From assembly GCF_000758925.1 (NCBI RefSeq), contig NZ_JRNC01000034.1, forward strand, positions 1 to 64,000: DNA of 64,000 nt, in the 5' to 3' direction. Below are positions 1-8,483 of the stretch, in pieces. How positions within the stretch are numbered: the stretch's first letter is position 1; the number at the start of each line of letters is the position of its first letter. A program made the translations under genes and the position numbers. This DNA is from Prevotella sp. S7-1-8 (GTDB lineage Bacteria > Bacteroidota > Bacteroidia > Bacteroidales > Bacteroidaceae). The notes beneath the pieces were generated by a model. It was given only the letters and a program-made list of their open reading frames with translations. It had not been told where the DNA came from and ran no database searches.

Positions 1-43
1 AAACTTTTCTACACCTAAGTGCGAATTCTTCAAACACGTTTTG

Positions 44-51
44 TAATTTTG
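44..51 (+). promoter_or_regulatory. TAnnTTTG -7 element, plus strand, at the left edge
   Basis: TAATTTTG fits the Bacteroidetes -7 consensus. It points toward the 3' end of the endonuclease gene and has no intact plus-strand gene downstream. It may belong to a gene interrupted or displaced by the restriction-modification operon, or be a chance match. Confidence 0.35.
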
Positions 52-74
52 CACTTGCTGGTTGACTCTACGGG

Positions 75-1157
75 CTATTTTTTGAATCTAATTTGTAAGT
101 TTAGTTTCACATAAGCACAGCCATCACTTCCTTTATAAACATAACCAAAGCCATAGCGACTTCTGCTTGCTCGTTCAAAACGAGTATTGTTATAAAGATA
201 ATCTTCCACATCATTACGATTGTAGAAATGATAGCAAACAATCTCGCCATCCTTGCGTACGACAAGATAGCCTCCATTGGCATCATATCTGCCTGTCCAT
301 TCCTTGGCAGGTGTCATGCCGAGCGCAGCATCAAGGAGAAGTACTTTCATCTTGTGGGCATAAAACGCCTCCACATTTTTGCCATTAAATTTAAAAGGGT
401 TATGCTTGGCTACTTCTGCCACACATTCATTGATGGAAGATTTGGAATTGGGCAAACTATCTATCAATAAGCAATCTGCTATAAATTGAGGCATACAACT
501 ATCCAAAAACAGAAGATTATTCTTGAAGATAGGATGCTCGATGTCGTTATACTCCAAGTCGCAACCTTTATTAAAAATAGCTTCCATTCTTGGAAGATGC
601 CCCATGATGGCATTGATCTCCTCGATATCAACGTCACTGAGTTTGGTTCCGACAATCTTATACGTGATATTGGTTGTTGTTCCTGCATTCAAAAGTGTAG
701 AGGCACTACCCAATTGGGATTTGATGCTAAATCCCAAGAGCGGAGTCATATTTGTACGCAAATCGTGGATAATAATATGAATGTCTGCTTTGTCCTTTGA
801 AGGTGCTTTTAGCTTTGAACAACCTATCTCTGTCATAAAAGATTCTGTCGCAGGTAGTGTAAAGGCACGGTCATTTGCCGTTTTTATCTCTTCAAGTAAT
901 TTAGAGGATTCTTCCAAAAATTTGTTCATGGATATTCTTGCGAATTCACAACCGTCCTCATCTATAACTACTATATGTTGGTCTGTGTCGGGCTTGTACT
1001 CATATTTCTTGCTTTCTTCACGAATAATATTGAGAATAGGATAGTACAAATCCAACTTGTTCATGTCGGCACCACCAGCATGAACCTTTCCTTCTCCTAA
1101 TAACTTGAACAAAGTGTATATTTCACTCCATTCACCTTTATTTCCCGATATAGCCAT
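75..1157 (-). CDS. HpaII-like type II restriction endonuclease
   Basis: The 360-residue protein resembles the HpaII restriction endonuclease family (Pfam RE_HpaII) from its opening (GNKGEWSEIYTLFKLLGEGK) onward and in length; R.HpaII is also about 360 residues. Family members cut unmethylated CCGG. That assignment is from memory of the family, not from an alignment. A segment near residues 120-150 (KADIHIII, then GFSIKSQLG) has the acidic/lysine layout of a nuclease core, but catalytic residues cannot be fixed by eye. The start codon lies 20 nt inside the end of the methyltransferase gene, so the two are translationally coupled. The whole operon is clearly AT-richer than the genes to its right, which fits horizontal acquisition. 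Confidence 0.75.
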   Translation of the reverse strand: MAISGNKGEWSEIYTLFKLLGEGKVHAGGADMNKLDLYYPILNIIREESKKYEYKPDTDQHIVVIDEDGCEFARISMNKFLEESSKLLEEIKTANDRAFTLPATESFMTEIGCSKLKAPSKDKADIHIIIHDLRTNMTPLLGFSIKSQLGSASTLLNAGTTTNITYKIVGTKLSDVDIEEINAIMGHLPRMEAIFNKGCDLEYNDIEHPIFKNNLLFLDSCMPQFIADCLLIDSLPNSKSSINECVAEVAKHNPFKFNGKNVEAFYAHKMKVLLLDAALGMTPAKEWTGRYDANGGYLVVRKDGEIVCYHFYNRNDVEDYLYNNTRFERASRSRYGFGYVYKGSDGCAYVKLNLQIRFKK

Positions 1158-2481
1158 GTTCTTTCAATGTTTTAAGTAATTGACTTGCTGTAGCCTGAAT
1201 AGCGGGCACAGCTACACTATTACCAAATTGCTTGTATGCCGAAGCATCAGCAACTACTATTCTAAAATTATCTGGATAGCCTTGCAGACGAGCCCATTCT
1301 CTTGGGGTCATCTTGCGCCACCCTTGCTTATTTACTTCTCCTTTGATTCTTGTTGTTGGTGTTAAATCTTTTTGGCGGAAGTCAATAACAAGATTGCACT
1401 CTCTTCCCATTCCTCCTACGACAATTGCATGTGCAATGCCATCATCAGGAATTATATCATAGCCGAAACCATGTCCTTTAGCTTCATGGCGAGCTTTATG
1501 CCGTATCAGAGTATCTATGTATGTTGTGGAAAGATAGTACTTGGCAGGAACAGGATTTTCCTCTCTAACATCAATCCATTTTTTCGTAACCTCTTTCTGT
1601 ATTGGGTAAGAGAAATCTTCCTTCTTTATACCAAGGTCTTTCCTGAAACCTACAATGTAAATTCTTTCACGATGTTGTGGAACTCCAAAGTACATTGCAT
1701 TTACTATCTCTGGATTTGGCACTACATAGCCAACTTCATCCAAAGTATTTAATATTGTTTTTAATGTTTTGCCTTTGTCATGAATGACAAGTCCCTTTAC
1801 ATTTTCAAGGAAGAAAGCTTTAGGTTGATACCTACGAAGTATTTCTGCGACATCAAAAAATAACGTTCCTCTGGTTTCTTCAAAGCCTAAACGTTTTCCT
1901 GCAAGAGAGAAAGCCTGACATGGGAAGCCTGCACAAAGAATATCAAAACCTTTAGGAATTTTATTCTTTGTGCTTTCTTTCGTTATATCGCCAAAAGGCA
2001 CTTCGCCATAGTTTGCATAATATGTCTTTTTTGCTTGTTCGTCCCACTCTGATGAAAATACACATTCTCCACCCAGATTCTGGAAAGCCATTCTAAAGCC
2101 ACCTATTCCTGCAAACAAATCAATAAATGTGAACTTTGGATTTGCAGGAGCTTGGAATGGAGCTTGAAACAAATCTGGAAACAAGTACCCTTGAATAGCA
2201 GCAGAAGATTCCCCTACGAAATTAAAGTTCTTTGGCTTCTTTTTCTGTTCCCCCTTTACAAATTCGTACCACAAATCCAATATACCCTTTGCTTGTTGCT
2301 CATAAGGCATATTTACATTTTTATTTCTTAGTTGCAAGTAATGTGTTATCAAAGCAGCTTGGTCAATAAAAGGAATAATATTCCTTTCTTCATCAAGTGT
2401 TTCTTCTCCGTATATCTGTAGTTTGTCTGCTCTCTTTTTACAAAAATCGAACAAAGAAAAAACATTATTTATTTTTGTCAT
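1138..2481 (-). CDS. DNA (cytosine-5) methyltransferase of the R-M system
   Basis: All main C5-methyltransferase motifs are present in order: motif I (DLFAGIGGFR, about residue 121), motif IV with the catalytic Cys (GFPCQAFSLAGKR), motif VI (FLENVKGL), motif VIII (QHRERIYIVGFR) and motif X (QFGNSVAVPAIQA). It should methylate the site cut by the adjacent endonuclease, CCGG if that gene is HpaII-like. At 447 residues it is about 90 longer than M.HpaII; the extra length is an N-terminal extension of about 115 residues before motif I, of unknown role. Its ATG overlaps the stop of the upstream regulator as ATGA. Confidence 0.93.
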   Translation of the reverse strand: MTKINNVFSLFDFCKKRADKLQIYGEETLDEERNIIPFIDQAALITHYLQLRNKNVNMPYEQQAKGILDLWYEFVKGEQKKKPKNFNFVGESSAAIQGYLFPDLFQAPFQAPANPKFTFIDLFAGIGGFRMAFQNLGGECVFSSEWDEQAKKTYYANYGEVPFGDITKESTKNKIPKGFDILCAGFPCQAFSLAGKRLGFEETRGTLFFDVAEILRRYQPKAFFLENVKGLVIHDKGKTLKTILNTLDEVGYVVPNPEIVNAMYFGVPQHRERIYIVGFRKDLGIKKEDFSYPIQKEVTKKWIDVREENPVPAKYYLSTTYIDTLIRHKARHEAKGHGFGYDIIPDDGIAHAIVVGGMGRECNLVIDFRQKDLTPTTRIKGEVNKQGWRKMTPREWARLQGYPDNFRIVVADASAYKQFGNSVAVPAIQATASQLLKTLKEHGYIGK

Positions 2482-2690
2482 TTTCTATTTGTCTTTTGAG
2501 GTATGCGAATCAGTTCTTTAACATCAACATTCAAAAGCTGTGCTATTTGAATTAATGTTTCCAGCGGAGGTTGTGAAGTGTTTGTGCACCACTTAGAAAC
2601 AGTTGAAGGATTTACTCCTAACTGCTCTGCTAACCATTTACTGGTTTGTTTCTGTTCAACCAAAACTATCTTTAAACGATTTACATCCAT
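2478..2690 (-). CDS. XRE-type HTH regulator of the R-M operon
   Basis: A 70-residue helix-turn-helix protein (LAEQLGVNPSTVSKWCTNTS, then LLNVDVKELIRIP) of the Cro/C1 type. The frame runs open to an ATG at 2732, but a -7 element (TATCTTTG, 2710-2717, minus) lies inside that extension, so the downstream ATG at 2690 (MDVNRLKI) is chosen. First gene of the operon and overlapping the methyltransferase by ATGA, it is placed like a controller (C) protein that times methyltransferase and endonuclease expression. No C-box was identified with confidence. Confidence 0.8.
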   Translation of the reverse strand: MDVNRLKIVLVEQKQTSKWLAEQLGVNPSTVSKWCTNTSQPPLETLIQIAQLLNVDVKELIRIPQKTNRK

Positions 2691-2709
2691 TGTATGTTCT
2701 TTTTGCGTG

Positions 2710-2717
2710 CAAAGATA
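2710..2717 (-). promoter_or_regulatory. -7 element of the R-M operon
   Basis: On the minus strand this reads TATCTTTG, 19 nt before the chosen ATG of the HTH gene. It excludes the upstream ATG at 2732 as the start used from this promoter. Confidence 0.65.
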
Positions 2718-2763
2718 ATGAACTATTATCATTTAAATGCCTAAATATAATTTTTTAACTCTA

Positions 2764-2771
2764 TATTTTTG
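2764..2771 (+). promoter_or_regulatory. TAnnTTTG element upstream of the TPR remnant
   Basis: TATTTTTG on the plus strand, divergent from the R-M promoter. A second, better placed element follows at 2792-2799. Confidence 0.3.
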
Positions 2772-2791
2772 CTTTTCTCGGATACAGATAT

Positions 2792-2799
2792 TACCTTTG
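2792..2799 (+). promoter_or_regulatory. -7 element with start codon 3 nt downstream
   Basis: TACCTTTG followed by CAC and an ATG at 2803. The reading frame from that ATG (MKKELLGKQCYAH) stops after 13 codons. This looks like the preserved promoter and start of a gene whose body is now broken, or a leader peptide. Confidence 0.4.
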
Positions 2800-2912
2800 C
2801 ACATGAAAAAAGAGTTGTTAGGCAAGCAATGCTATGCGCATTGAAGAAATTAGCACCATTGCCAAATCATTACCTCTATTGAGGTGAAAAACTCATAAAT
2901 TGCTCATTTTAA

Positions 2913-3404
2913 GCTATTCGGCAGATTTTAGCGTATTTTTTTAGAAAATCGCTGCAACACAACCCGAGCAACAAAGATAACCTGCGGCACTTGGCGCAAC
3001 TCTATGTTAGGGTACGACTCAAATCGCAGGCCATCGCCATATACAAGCAATTGCTCCGAAAATATGACGATAGCTATCTTTACGCGGAATTGGCAGAGCT
3101 GATGCCCAACGCCGCCGATCGCGTGGCCCTACTATGCCAAGCCGTGGCACAACAGCCCAAAGAAAACTATAACATGGCCAACCGCTATCATCTGGCCGAA
3201 CTGTTGCAAATGCCATCGCCCACCCGAGCGGCCTACGAGATAAGCAAAAGCGTGGAGGCTCGCAAAAAAGCCAAACAGCCTATACCCACCGACGTGGATC
3301 GCATGGCGCGCGTCTTGTCAGCCTACACACCTGTGACAGAAGCCGAGCAAACGCTTTTTTACCAAAAACAAAAAAATATCGCTAAACAGATTATCAACAG
3401 ATAA
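2913..3404 (+). pseudogene. C-terminal remnant of a TPR-like protein
   Basis: The frame is open from 2913, while the first usable start is a TTG at 2991. Residues coded before that TTG (LQHNPSNKDNLRHLAQLYV) continue smoothly into the helical repeat (QAIAIYKQLLRKYDDSYLYAELAEL), so the true N-terminus is missing. The repeated amphipathic helices look TPR-like. A promoter and ATG in another frame sit at 2792-2805, about 110 nt upstream. I read this as a decayed or internally deleted gene beside the acquired R-M operon. A short expressed protein from the TTG cannot be excluded. The precise family is not recognised. Confidence 0.55.
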
Positions 3405-3452
3405 AACACGCGCCAACGACGCGAAGATCGTTTAAGAAACACAACATCACCT

Positions 3453-4616
3453 ATGAAATCGAATTTCACTATCGCGCCTGCCAAACCCGAGCAGGCGTCA
3501 GAAATAGCCACGTTGGTCATGTTAGCCATGAACCACGATTGCTGCCAAAACTTCTGCGGAAACCGACACACACTTGACGATTTTCACCGCATGATGACAG
3601 GGCTGGTGGAAATGGAAGAAAGCCAGCACAGTTATCGCAACACATTGGTGGCCATGGACAACGAGGGGAAAATCGCCGGCGCCTGCGTGGTATACGATGG
3701 CAAGGACCTGGAGCGTTTGCGCAAGGCTTTTTTCCAAGCCGCGCGCACGCATTTGGACCAAGATTTCGAGGGCATGCTTGACGAGACCGGCCCCGAGGAA
3801 TATTACATTGACTCGTTGGCCGTCAAGCCTGAGTATCAGAAACGCGGCATCGCCACCCTGTTGTTACAAGCCGTCATCAAGCGGCATGGGGGACAAAAAC
3901 CGGTAGGGCTTCTTGTGGACAAAGGAAATCCAAAAGCGGAGCGACTCTACAACCGAGTGGGGTTTGTGCACGTGGACGACTCCGAGTGGGGCGGTCACGC
4001 CATGAGACACCTGCAATACCCCACGAAATGTGCTTGGGCCAAGCATGACGAACTATCCGAAAAGTACCACGACGAGGAATGGGGAGTACCCGTGCACGAT
4101 GAGCGAAAGCACTTCATGTACCTGATTATGGAGACCATGTCATGCGGTCTCTCTTGGCAAATGATGTTGCAACGCAGGGAAGTGTTCAGCCAATGCTTCG
4201 CCAACTTTGACGCGTCCAAGGTGGCTGAGTTTACGACAGACGACGTGGACCGCATCATGCAGACCGAGGGGATGATACGTTCGCGGAGCAAGATAGAAGC
4301 CATGATTGACAATGCCAAGGCTTTTATGAAGGTGGCGAAAAGGTTTGGCAGCTTCGACCGGTATGTTTGGTCGTTTACACAAGGGCGGTCGCTCATCTAT
4401 CCATCACACCAGCGAGAGGTCCCCAAAAGCAACGACCTGTCGGACAAAGTGGCGAAAGACATGAAAAAAAGGGGCTTCAATTTTATCGGTTCGGTTATCA
4501 TATACAGCTTTTTGCAGGCCATCGGCATCATCAATGACCATGAGAGCACGTGCTGGCGTTATGACATTTTGAGCCGCGACTGCACTATTGTGGACGACAG
4601 AAGCCCAGTGATGTGA
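3453..4616 (+). CDS. GNAT acetyltransferase fused to 3-methyladenine DNA glycosylase I
   Basis: Two enzymes in one 387-residue chain. Residues 1-190 are a GNAT N-acetyltransferase with the acetyl-CoA motif VKPEYQKRGIATLLLQ and the C-terminal AERLYNRVGF. Residues about 193-385 are a complete Tag-type glycosylase, which removes 3-methyladenine from alkylated DNA. It keeps the N-terminal zinc Cys (CAWAK), YHDEEWGVP, the base-pocket region METMSCGLSWQ with its Glu, the GMIRSRSKIEAMIDNA segment, KKRGFNFIGSVI and the zinc ligands in NDHESTCW. Each half has family-typical length, so this is a fusion and not a read-through artefact. The acetyl acceptor is unknown. It starts 48 nt after the TPR remnant; no clear promoter of its own was seen. 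Confidence 0.9.
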   Translation: MKSNFTIAPAKPEQASEIATLVMLAMNHDCCQNFCGNRHTLDDFHRMMTGLVEMEESQHSYRNTLVAMDNEGKIAGACVVYDGKDLERLRKAFFQAARTHLDQDFEGMLDETGPEEYYIDSLAVKPEYQKRGIATLLLQAVIKRHGGQKPVGLLVDKGNPKAERLYNRVGFVHVDDSEWGGHAMRHLQYPTKCAWAKHDELSEKYHDEEWGVPVHDERKHFMYLIMETMSCGLSWQMMLQRREVFSQCFANFDASKVAEFTTDDVDRIMQTEGMIRSRSKIEAMIDNAKAFMKVAKRFGSFDRYVWSFTQGRSLIYPSHQREVPKSNDLSDKVAKDMKKRGFNFIGSVIIYSFLQAIGIINDHESTCWRYDILSRDCTIVDDRSPVM

Positions 4617-4851
4617 TCTGTTCCTAAATTTATTCTCATCTATTTTAGAAGGATGCAACTTGGAGCTGGCTTGAAAGAGCATAAGAAGTTGGGGGGTACG
4701 TGGAAGTTTCCGGACACAAGCCACATTGACCTTTATAACCTACCGCAAGGTTGACCAAACAAACTTTCTTATAAACTAACGCATTTGCCTGATTGAACGG
4801 GAAGCCGAAAGGCACAACAACAACTCCACGTTGAATGAGCATAAAAATTAC
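4617..4851. other. Intergenic stretch with no gene
   Basis: Between the GNAT-Tag gene and the convergent foldase gene. Apart from the terminator at 4852-4887, no coding, RNA or repeat feature could be supported. A 65-codon minus-strand frame (4645-4842) has no promoter or recognisable sequence. Confidence 0.5.
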
Positions 4852-4887
4852 GAAGCCACGACACTTTTATCAAAATGTCGTGGCTTC
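4852..4887 (-). terminator. Rho-independent terminator between convergent genes
   Basis: A perfect 12-bp stem (GAAGCCACGACA pairing with TGTCGTGGCTTC) whose 12-nt loop can extend the helix through TTTT/AAAA. On the minus strand it is followed by a T-rich run, so it best serves the foldase gene ending at 4923; it may also stop plus-strand transcripts. Confidence 0.8.
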
Positions 4888-4922
4888 ATAAAAACATTGT
4901 TGGATATTTATTTAAAATTGCT

Positions 4923-7064
4923 TTAGAAGAACAAGTAACGGTTGTCTACAATCTTACCGTTGATATAAAGCTCATTCATGTAATTTCCGGCGTATTGCAA
5001 CGCTTTCTGGCGAAGTTTGGCCTCTTGTGCCTTCTCGTCATATTTTGAAGCGTTGCGGTTACGTTGCAATACTTGGAATTGGTATACACCTGCCTGTCCT
5101 TGCACCGGCCGCGCGCAGAACGCTCCAGGCTTTGTAGCGTAAACGGCGCCACTTAACGCCGGCTCGCTGGAACCCGTGGCCTGAACAAACACCGGGGCGG
5201 CAAATGTAACTTGGCTCACTTCTGAAACAAGCGCTCCTCGCGCTTTTGCGGCCGCGATGCTCTTCACATTTTTTATCTTGGCCAACAAAATCTCCGCTTT
5301 CTTTTGGCGCATCACGTCTTGCTTTACATCTTCCCTAACTTGTGGATCGCTGAGATCACGATAGCCTATTGGATGGATTTTATCACAGATTACTATGAGA
5401 AGGTTATTTCCATTCTCACCACACTCATACATCTGAGAGACATCGCCCTCGTGCGCGTCGAAGAGCCATTTCATGGCATCGCGCGTAGAGCTGATGCCTG
5501 CCAAATAGTGCTGGGCCGTGGTAACATCCTTGGCTTCCTGTACATTGTAACCACTCTTTGCCGCGTTTTTGACAATGGCTTCGGAGGTTTGGTTGGCACT
5601 GGCGAAAGAACTGAACTTGTTAAATATCTCGCCACGAGTCTCCTTGGAGTAGTCTATAGGCTTCTTGATAACCGCAACGGTATATTTACTAATCATGTTG
5701 CGACGATCAAGCACCTGCACGATGATATTGCCTTGGGCAAGCCGCACATTCTTTGTGCTGTTAACCCCCATGCTCATCAAGTCGGCGAGATAACCCTTGG
5801 TATCCTTATCCATGGATGGAGCGTTTTGATACTGGCGCGTAGTGAGCCACTGCTCGCCACCCTCCTGTCCATACCTCTTGGCAAGAGCCGCGAAATCGGC
5901 GCCCGCGTTGAGAGCCGTATAAATGGAGTCGGCACGCTTGTGAGCCTCCTCGACCGTGTTGCCACCAACCTGAATGGCGCGGAACTTGACAGAGTCGGGC
6001 AACTGTGTCTTGGCTACCAATTTCACCAAGTTCATCGTATTGTCTTGCTTATTCTCCACAGGACCCATGGTTTGGCCTACTGACATAGAATCAAGTTTTT
6101 CCGCAATGTCCGAGGGGAAAGCGTCCTTGGCGACAGGTATGCCGAGATAAGGTATCGCGGACGTGCTCTTACGAACCACATCCGATGGGTCCGCAGCTGT
6201 GGCAAGCTCCTTGAAATAGCCGTCAAACTGCTTACGAAGAGCGGCGCGATCGGCAGCGGAGGCATAGATTGGCACGCTTACATATTTAATGTCGCGACTC
6301 TCCACATACTGGCGATAGCGATCCTTGACCTCGTCATAGCGTTTTTTGAGGTCCGCGTCTGATATTTTCACCTTGGAGTCTTGAACGCTGGAATATGGAT
6401 AAGAAGCTAACCGGATATGGCTTTCTATGCTCTCTTCGTCATAGCTCATCTTGGCCTCCACAGGGTTAGAGAGGAAGCAATGGGCAAACAATCCGTTGTA
6501 TTTTTGCATAAGAAGCTGCTGGCGCAGGGTCTTCTCAACGTATGTCCAATATTTGTAAATGGCTTGCATTTGCTGCGCGACCTGAGGGTTGGATTTTTTT
6601 TGAACCTCATACTGAGCCAAGAATTGTTTCAACTGGTTAGCATCGAAACGCCCTGTTTGCTGATTGACAAAGGGTGTGGAAAGTAGCAATTGGTTAGTGC
6701 CGTCGCTAATAACATTCTGGAGCTCTGCATCTGTAACGGTGAGACCAAGCTTGTCGCACTCGTTCTTGATAAGCTCAAACTGAACATATCCTTGCCAAAC
6801 TTGATCGCGAAGCTGGTTCAGCTGGGCGTCGTTGAGATTTTCTTGCCCCATGAGTTTCATGGCTTCTTGCGCCTCGTCCACAAGCTTGGCGAACTCCTCG
6901 TAACTGATTTTGTTTCCTAACACTTCGCCGACTTGCTGTCGTTGATTGTTGCGAGACGACTCACAAGAGCGAAAAGCTTCTTCGGCGATGAAAGCAAAAA
7001 GGCCAAAACCAATGATAATAATCAGGGTAACACCTCTGCTTCTTATTTTTCCTAATGCTGCCAT
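4923..7064 (-). CDS. PpiD/SurA-like peptidyl-prolyl isomerase, membrane anchored
   Basis: The 713-residue protein begins with a short cytoplasmic segment and one membrane helix (VTLIIIIGFGLFAFIAEEAF, about 12-31). A SurA/PpiD N-terminal chaperone domain follows (about 40-230) and then parvulin-type regions (about 230-480; for example AHKRADSIYTALNAGADFAA and GEQWLTTRQY). It should help fold outer-membrane proteins in the periplasm. It lies downstream of the outer-membrane protein, LptC and CorC-like genes on the same strand but has its own -7 element at 7137-7144. The annotation rests on domain order; catalytic activity of the parvulin unit is not certain. Confidence 0.88.
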   Translation of the reverse strand: MAALGKIRSRGVTLIIIIGFGLFAFIAEEAFRSCESSRNNQRQQVGEVLGNKISYEEFAKLVDEAQEAMKLMGQENLNDAQLNQLRDQVWQGYVQFELIKNECDKLGLTVTDAELQNVISDGTNQLLLSTPFVNQQTGRFDANQLKQFLAQYEVQKKSNPQVAQQMQAIYKYWTYVEKTLRQQLLMQKYNGLFAHCFLSNPVEAKMSYDEESIESHIRLASYPYSSVQDSKVKISDADLKKRYDEVKDRYRQYVESRDIKYVSVPIYASAADRAALRKQFDGYFKELATAADPSDVVRKSTSAIPYLGIPVAKDAFPSDIAEKLDSMSVGQTMGPVENKQDNTMNLVKLVAKTQLPDSVKFRAIQVGGNTVEEAHKRADSIYTALNAGADFAALAKRYGQEGGEQWLTTRQYQNAPSMDKDTKGYLADLMSMGVNSTKNVRLAQGNIIVQVLDRRNMISKYTVAVIKKPIDYSKETRGEIFNKFSSFASANQTSEAIVKNAAKSGYNVQEAKDVTTAQHYLAGISSTRDAMKWLFDAHEGDVSQMYECGENGNNLLIVICDKIHPIGYRDLSDPQVREDVKQDVMRQKKAEILLAKIKNVKSIAAAKARGALVSEVSQVTFAAPVFVQATGSSEPALSGAVYATKPGAFCARPVQGQAGVYQFQVLQRNRNASKYDEKAQEAKLRQKALQYAGNYMNELYINGKIVDNRYLFF

Positions 7065-7109
7065 TTGAATTTATTGTTTATTTTATTTGTATTTTCTATT
7101 TATTGACCA

Positions 7110-7137
7110 GTACACACATACTTGGTAAAATGTGTAC
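7110..7137. repeat. Inverted repeat over the ppiD-like promoter start
   Basis: GTACACA (7110-7116) and TGTGTAC (7131-7137) are 7-bp inverted arms 14 nt apart. They cover the expected start point and early leader of the minus-strand transcript. This is a candidate operator or leader hairpin. Confidence 0.4.
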
Positions 7138-7144
7138 AAATTTA
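7137..7144 (-). promoter_or_regulatory. -7 element of the PpiD-like gene
   Basis: TAAATTTG on the minus strand, 72 nt before the ATG. It gives the foldase its own promoter, separate from the upstream envelope operon. Confidence 0.55.
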
Positions 7145-7198
7145 CTAATTAAATACCAAACGAGGGAACTTTCCACGAAGAAATTACAATTAGACTAT

Positions 7199-8473
7199 TT
7201 ATTGCGTATCAATATGTAGCCTTACAAGCTCTATCTTGGTCATGGTGTTTTTTATAATCTTGAAATTATATTTATCTATTTTTACAACTTCGTTAAGTTT
7301 AGGGAAACTGCGATAATGATGCAAAATCAAGCCTCCAAGGGTCATGTATTCGTCGCTCTTGGGCAAATCAAGGTTGAACATCTCATTGATACGGTCTATT
7401 TCAAGACGTGCCGAAAGAATATAATCACCGTCGCCTATCTGCTTGGCTACATAGTTGTCAACATCGTGCTCGTCTTGGATGTCACCGAAAATTTCCTCCA
7501 CAATATCTTCAAGCGAGATGAGGCCACTGGTACCACCAAATTCGTCTACAACAATTCCGAGGCTCTTTTTTTGTTGTAAAAAAATTCGCATTAGTTTTTG
7601 GGCGGTCATGGTCTCTGGCACGAAAGGCATTGTGCGTACACGGTCTTGCCAACGACCTGGCTGCCTGAACATCTCCTGTGCATGGATGTATCCCACTATA
7701 TGATCTATATCGTCTTTGTAGACAATGATTTTAGACTTTCCACTCTCGACAAATTTTTGTCTGAGCTCCTCGAGCGTACAGTCGTTCATATCGACAGCCT
7801 CTATTTCCGTTCTCGGCATCATGCAATCGCGCACGCGCGTGTCAGGAAAGTCAAGAGCGTTTTGAAAGATCTTAACCTCGTCTTCCACCAACCTGTCGTC
7901 TGGTGCGCTGTCAATGGACGATTGGACGAGATAATCGAGGTCCACCTTGGTAAATCCCTCGTCATCGTCGTCTTTTACAAGACGAATACCCACCAATCTC
8001 ATGAGAACTTTTGAAAGGAGTGTGGCAAACTTGCTGATTGGCCAAAGAATAATATAAAACAAAAACGCTATGGGCGCAAAAAAGGCGAGCAACCTATTTG
8101 GGTTACTCTTGAAAAGCGTTTTAGGCACAAATTCTCCCGTGAAAAGAACCACGAGGGCGGAACATATGGTATTGAGCGTGACTTGCATGCCCGCGTCAAG
8201 CCCCCTGAAAAGGGTGTTGTCGAAAAATCGGGCGAACAGAATGCCATATATAACCAACACCACGTTATTGCCCACAAGCATTGTCGAGACAAAGCCATTG
8301 GCATGGCGATAAAAGAATGATATAAGTTTTTGGGAAATCCGATTCTTCTCTTTGTCCATTTCGGCCAACATTCTATTACTGGAGACAAAAGCTATCTCCA
8401 TGCCAGAAAAGAAAGCGCTGAACAACATGCTAACCATTATTCCCAAAACGAGAGGTAAAGAAATCTGTTCCAA
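7199..8473 (-). CDS. DUF21/CBS/CorC_HlyC membrane protein (hemolysin C family)
   Basis: The 424-residue protein has the CNNM/CorC order: an N-terminal DUF21 membrane domain with four hydrophobic segments (about 1-145), a linker, a CBS pair (about 205-335, with MMPRTEIEAVDMND and KSLGIVVDEFGGTSGLISLE) and a C-terminal CorC_HlyC transporter-associated domain. Relatives act in magnesium or cobalt efflux; the Bacteroidetes protein GldE is in the same family. Substrate cannot be read from sequence. It follows LptC by 10 nt in the envelope operon. Confidence 0.88.
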   Translation of the reverse strand: MEQISLPLVLGIMVSMLFSAFFSGMEIAFVSSNRMLAEMDKEKNRISQKLISFFYRHANGFVSTMLVGNNVVLVIYGILFARFFDNTLFRGLDAGMQVTLNTICSALVVLFTGEFVPKTLFKSNPNRLLAFFAPIAFLFYIILWPISKFATLLSKVLMRLVGIRLVKDDDDEGFTKVDLDYLVQSSIDSAPDDRLVEDEVKIFQNALDFPDTRVRDCMMPRTEIEAVDMNDCTLEELRQKFVESGKSKIIVYKDDIDHIVGYIHAQEMFRQPGRWQDRVRTMPFVPETMTAQKLMRIFLQQKKSLGIVVDEFGGTSGLISLEDIVEEIFGDIQDEHDVDNYVAKQIGDGDYILSARLEIDRINEMFNLDLPKSDEYMTLGGLILHHYRSFPKLNEVVKIDKYNFKIIKNTMTKIELVRLHIDTQ

Positions 8474-8483
8474 AATGAATATT

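Noticed and set aside
4645..4842. 65-codon minus-strand frame after the foldase terminator region
   Set aside because: No promoter, and no similarity that I recognise; it lies in the intergenic space between convergent genes.
5304..6083. 259-codon plus-strand frame opposite the foldase gene
   Set aside because: Antisense shadow of the PpiD-like gene, without promoter or recognisable motifs.
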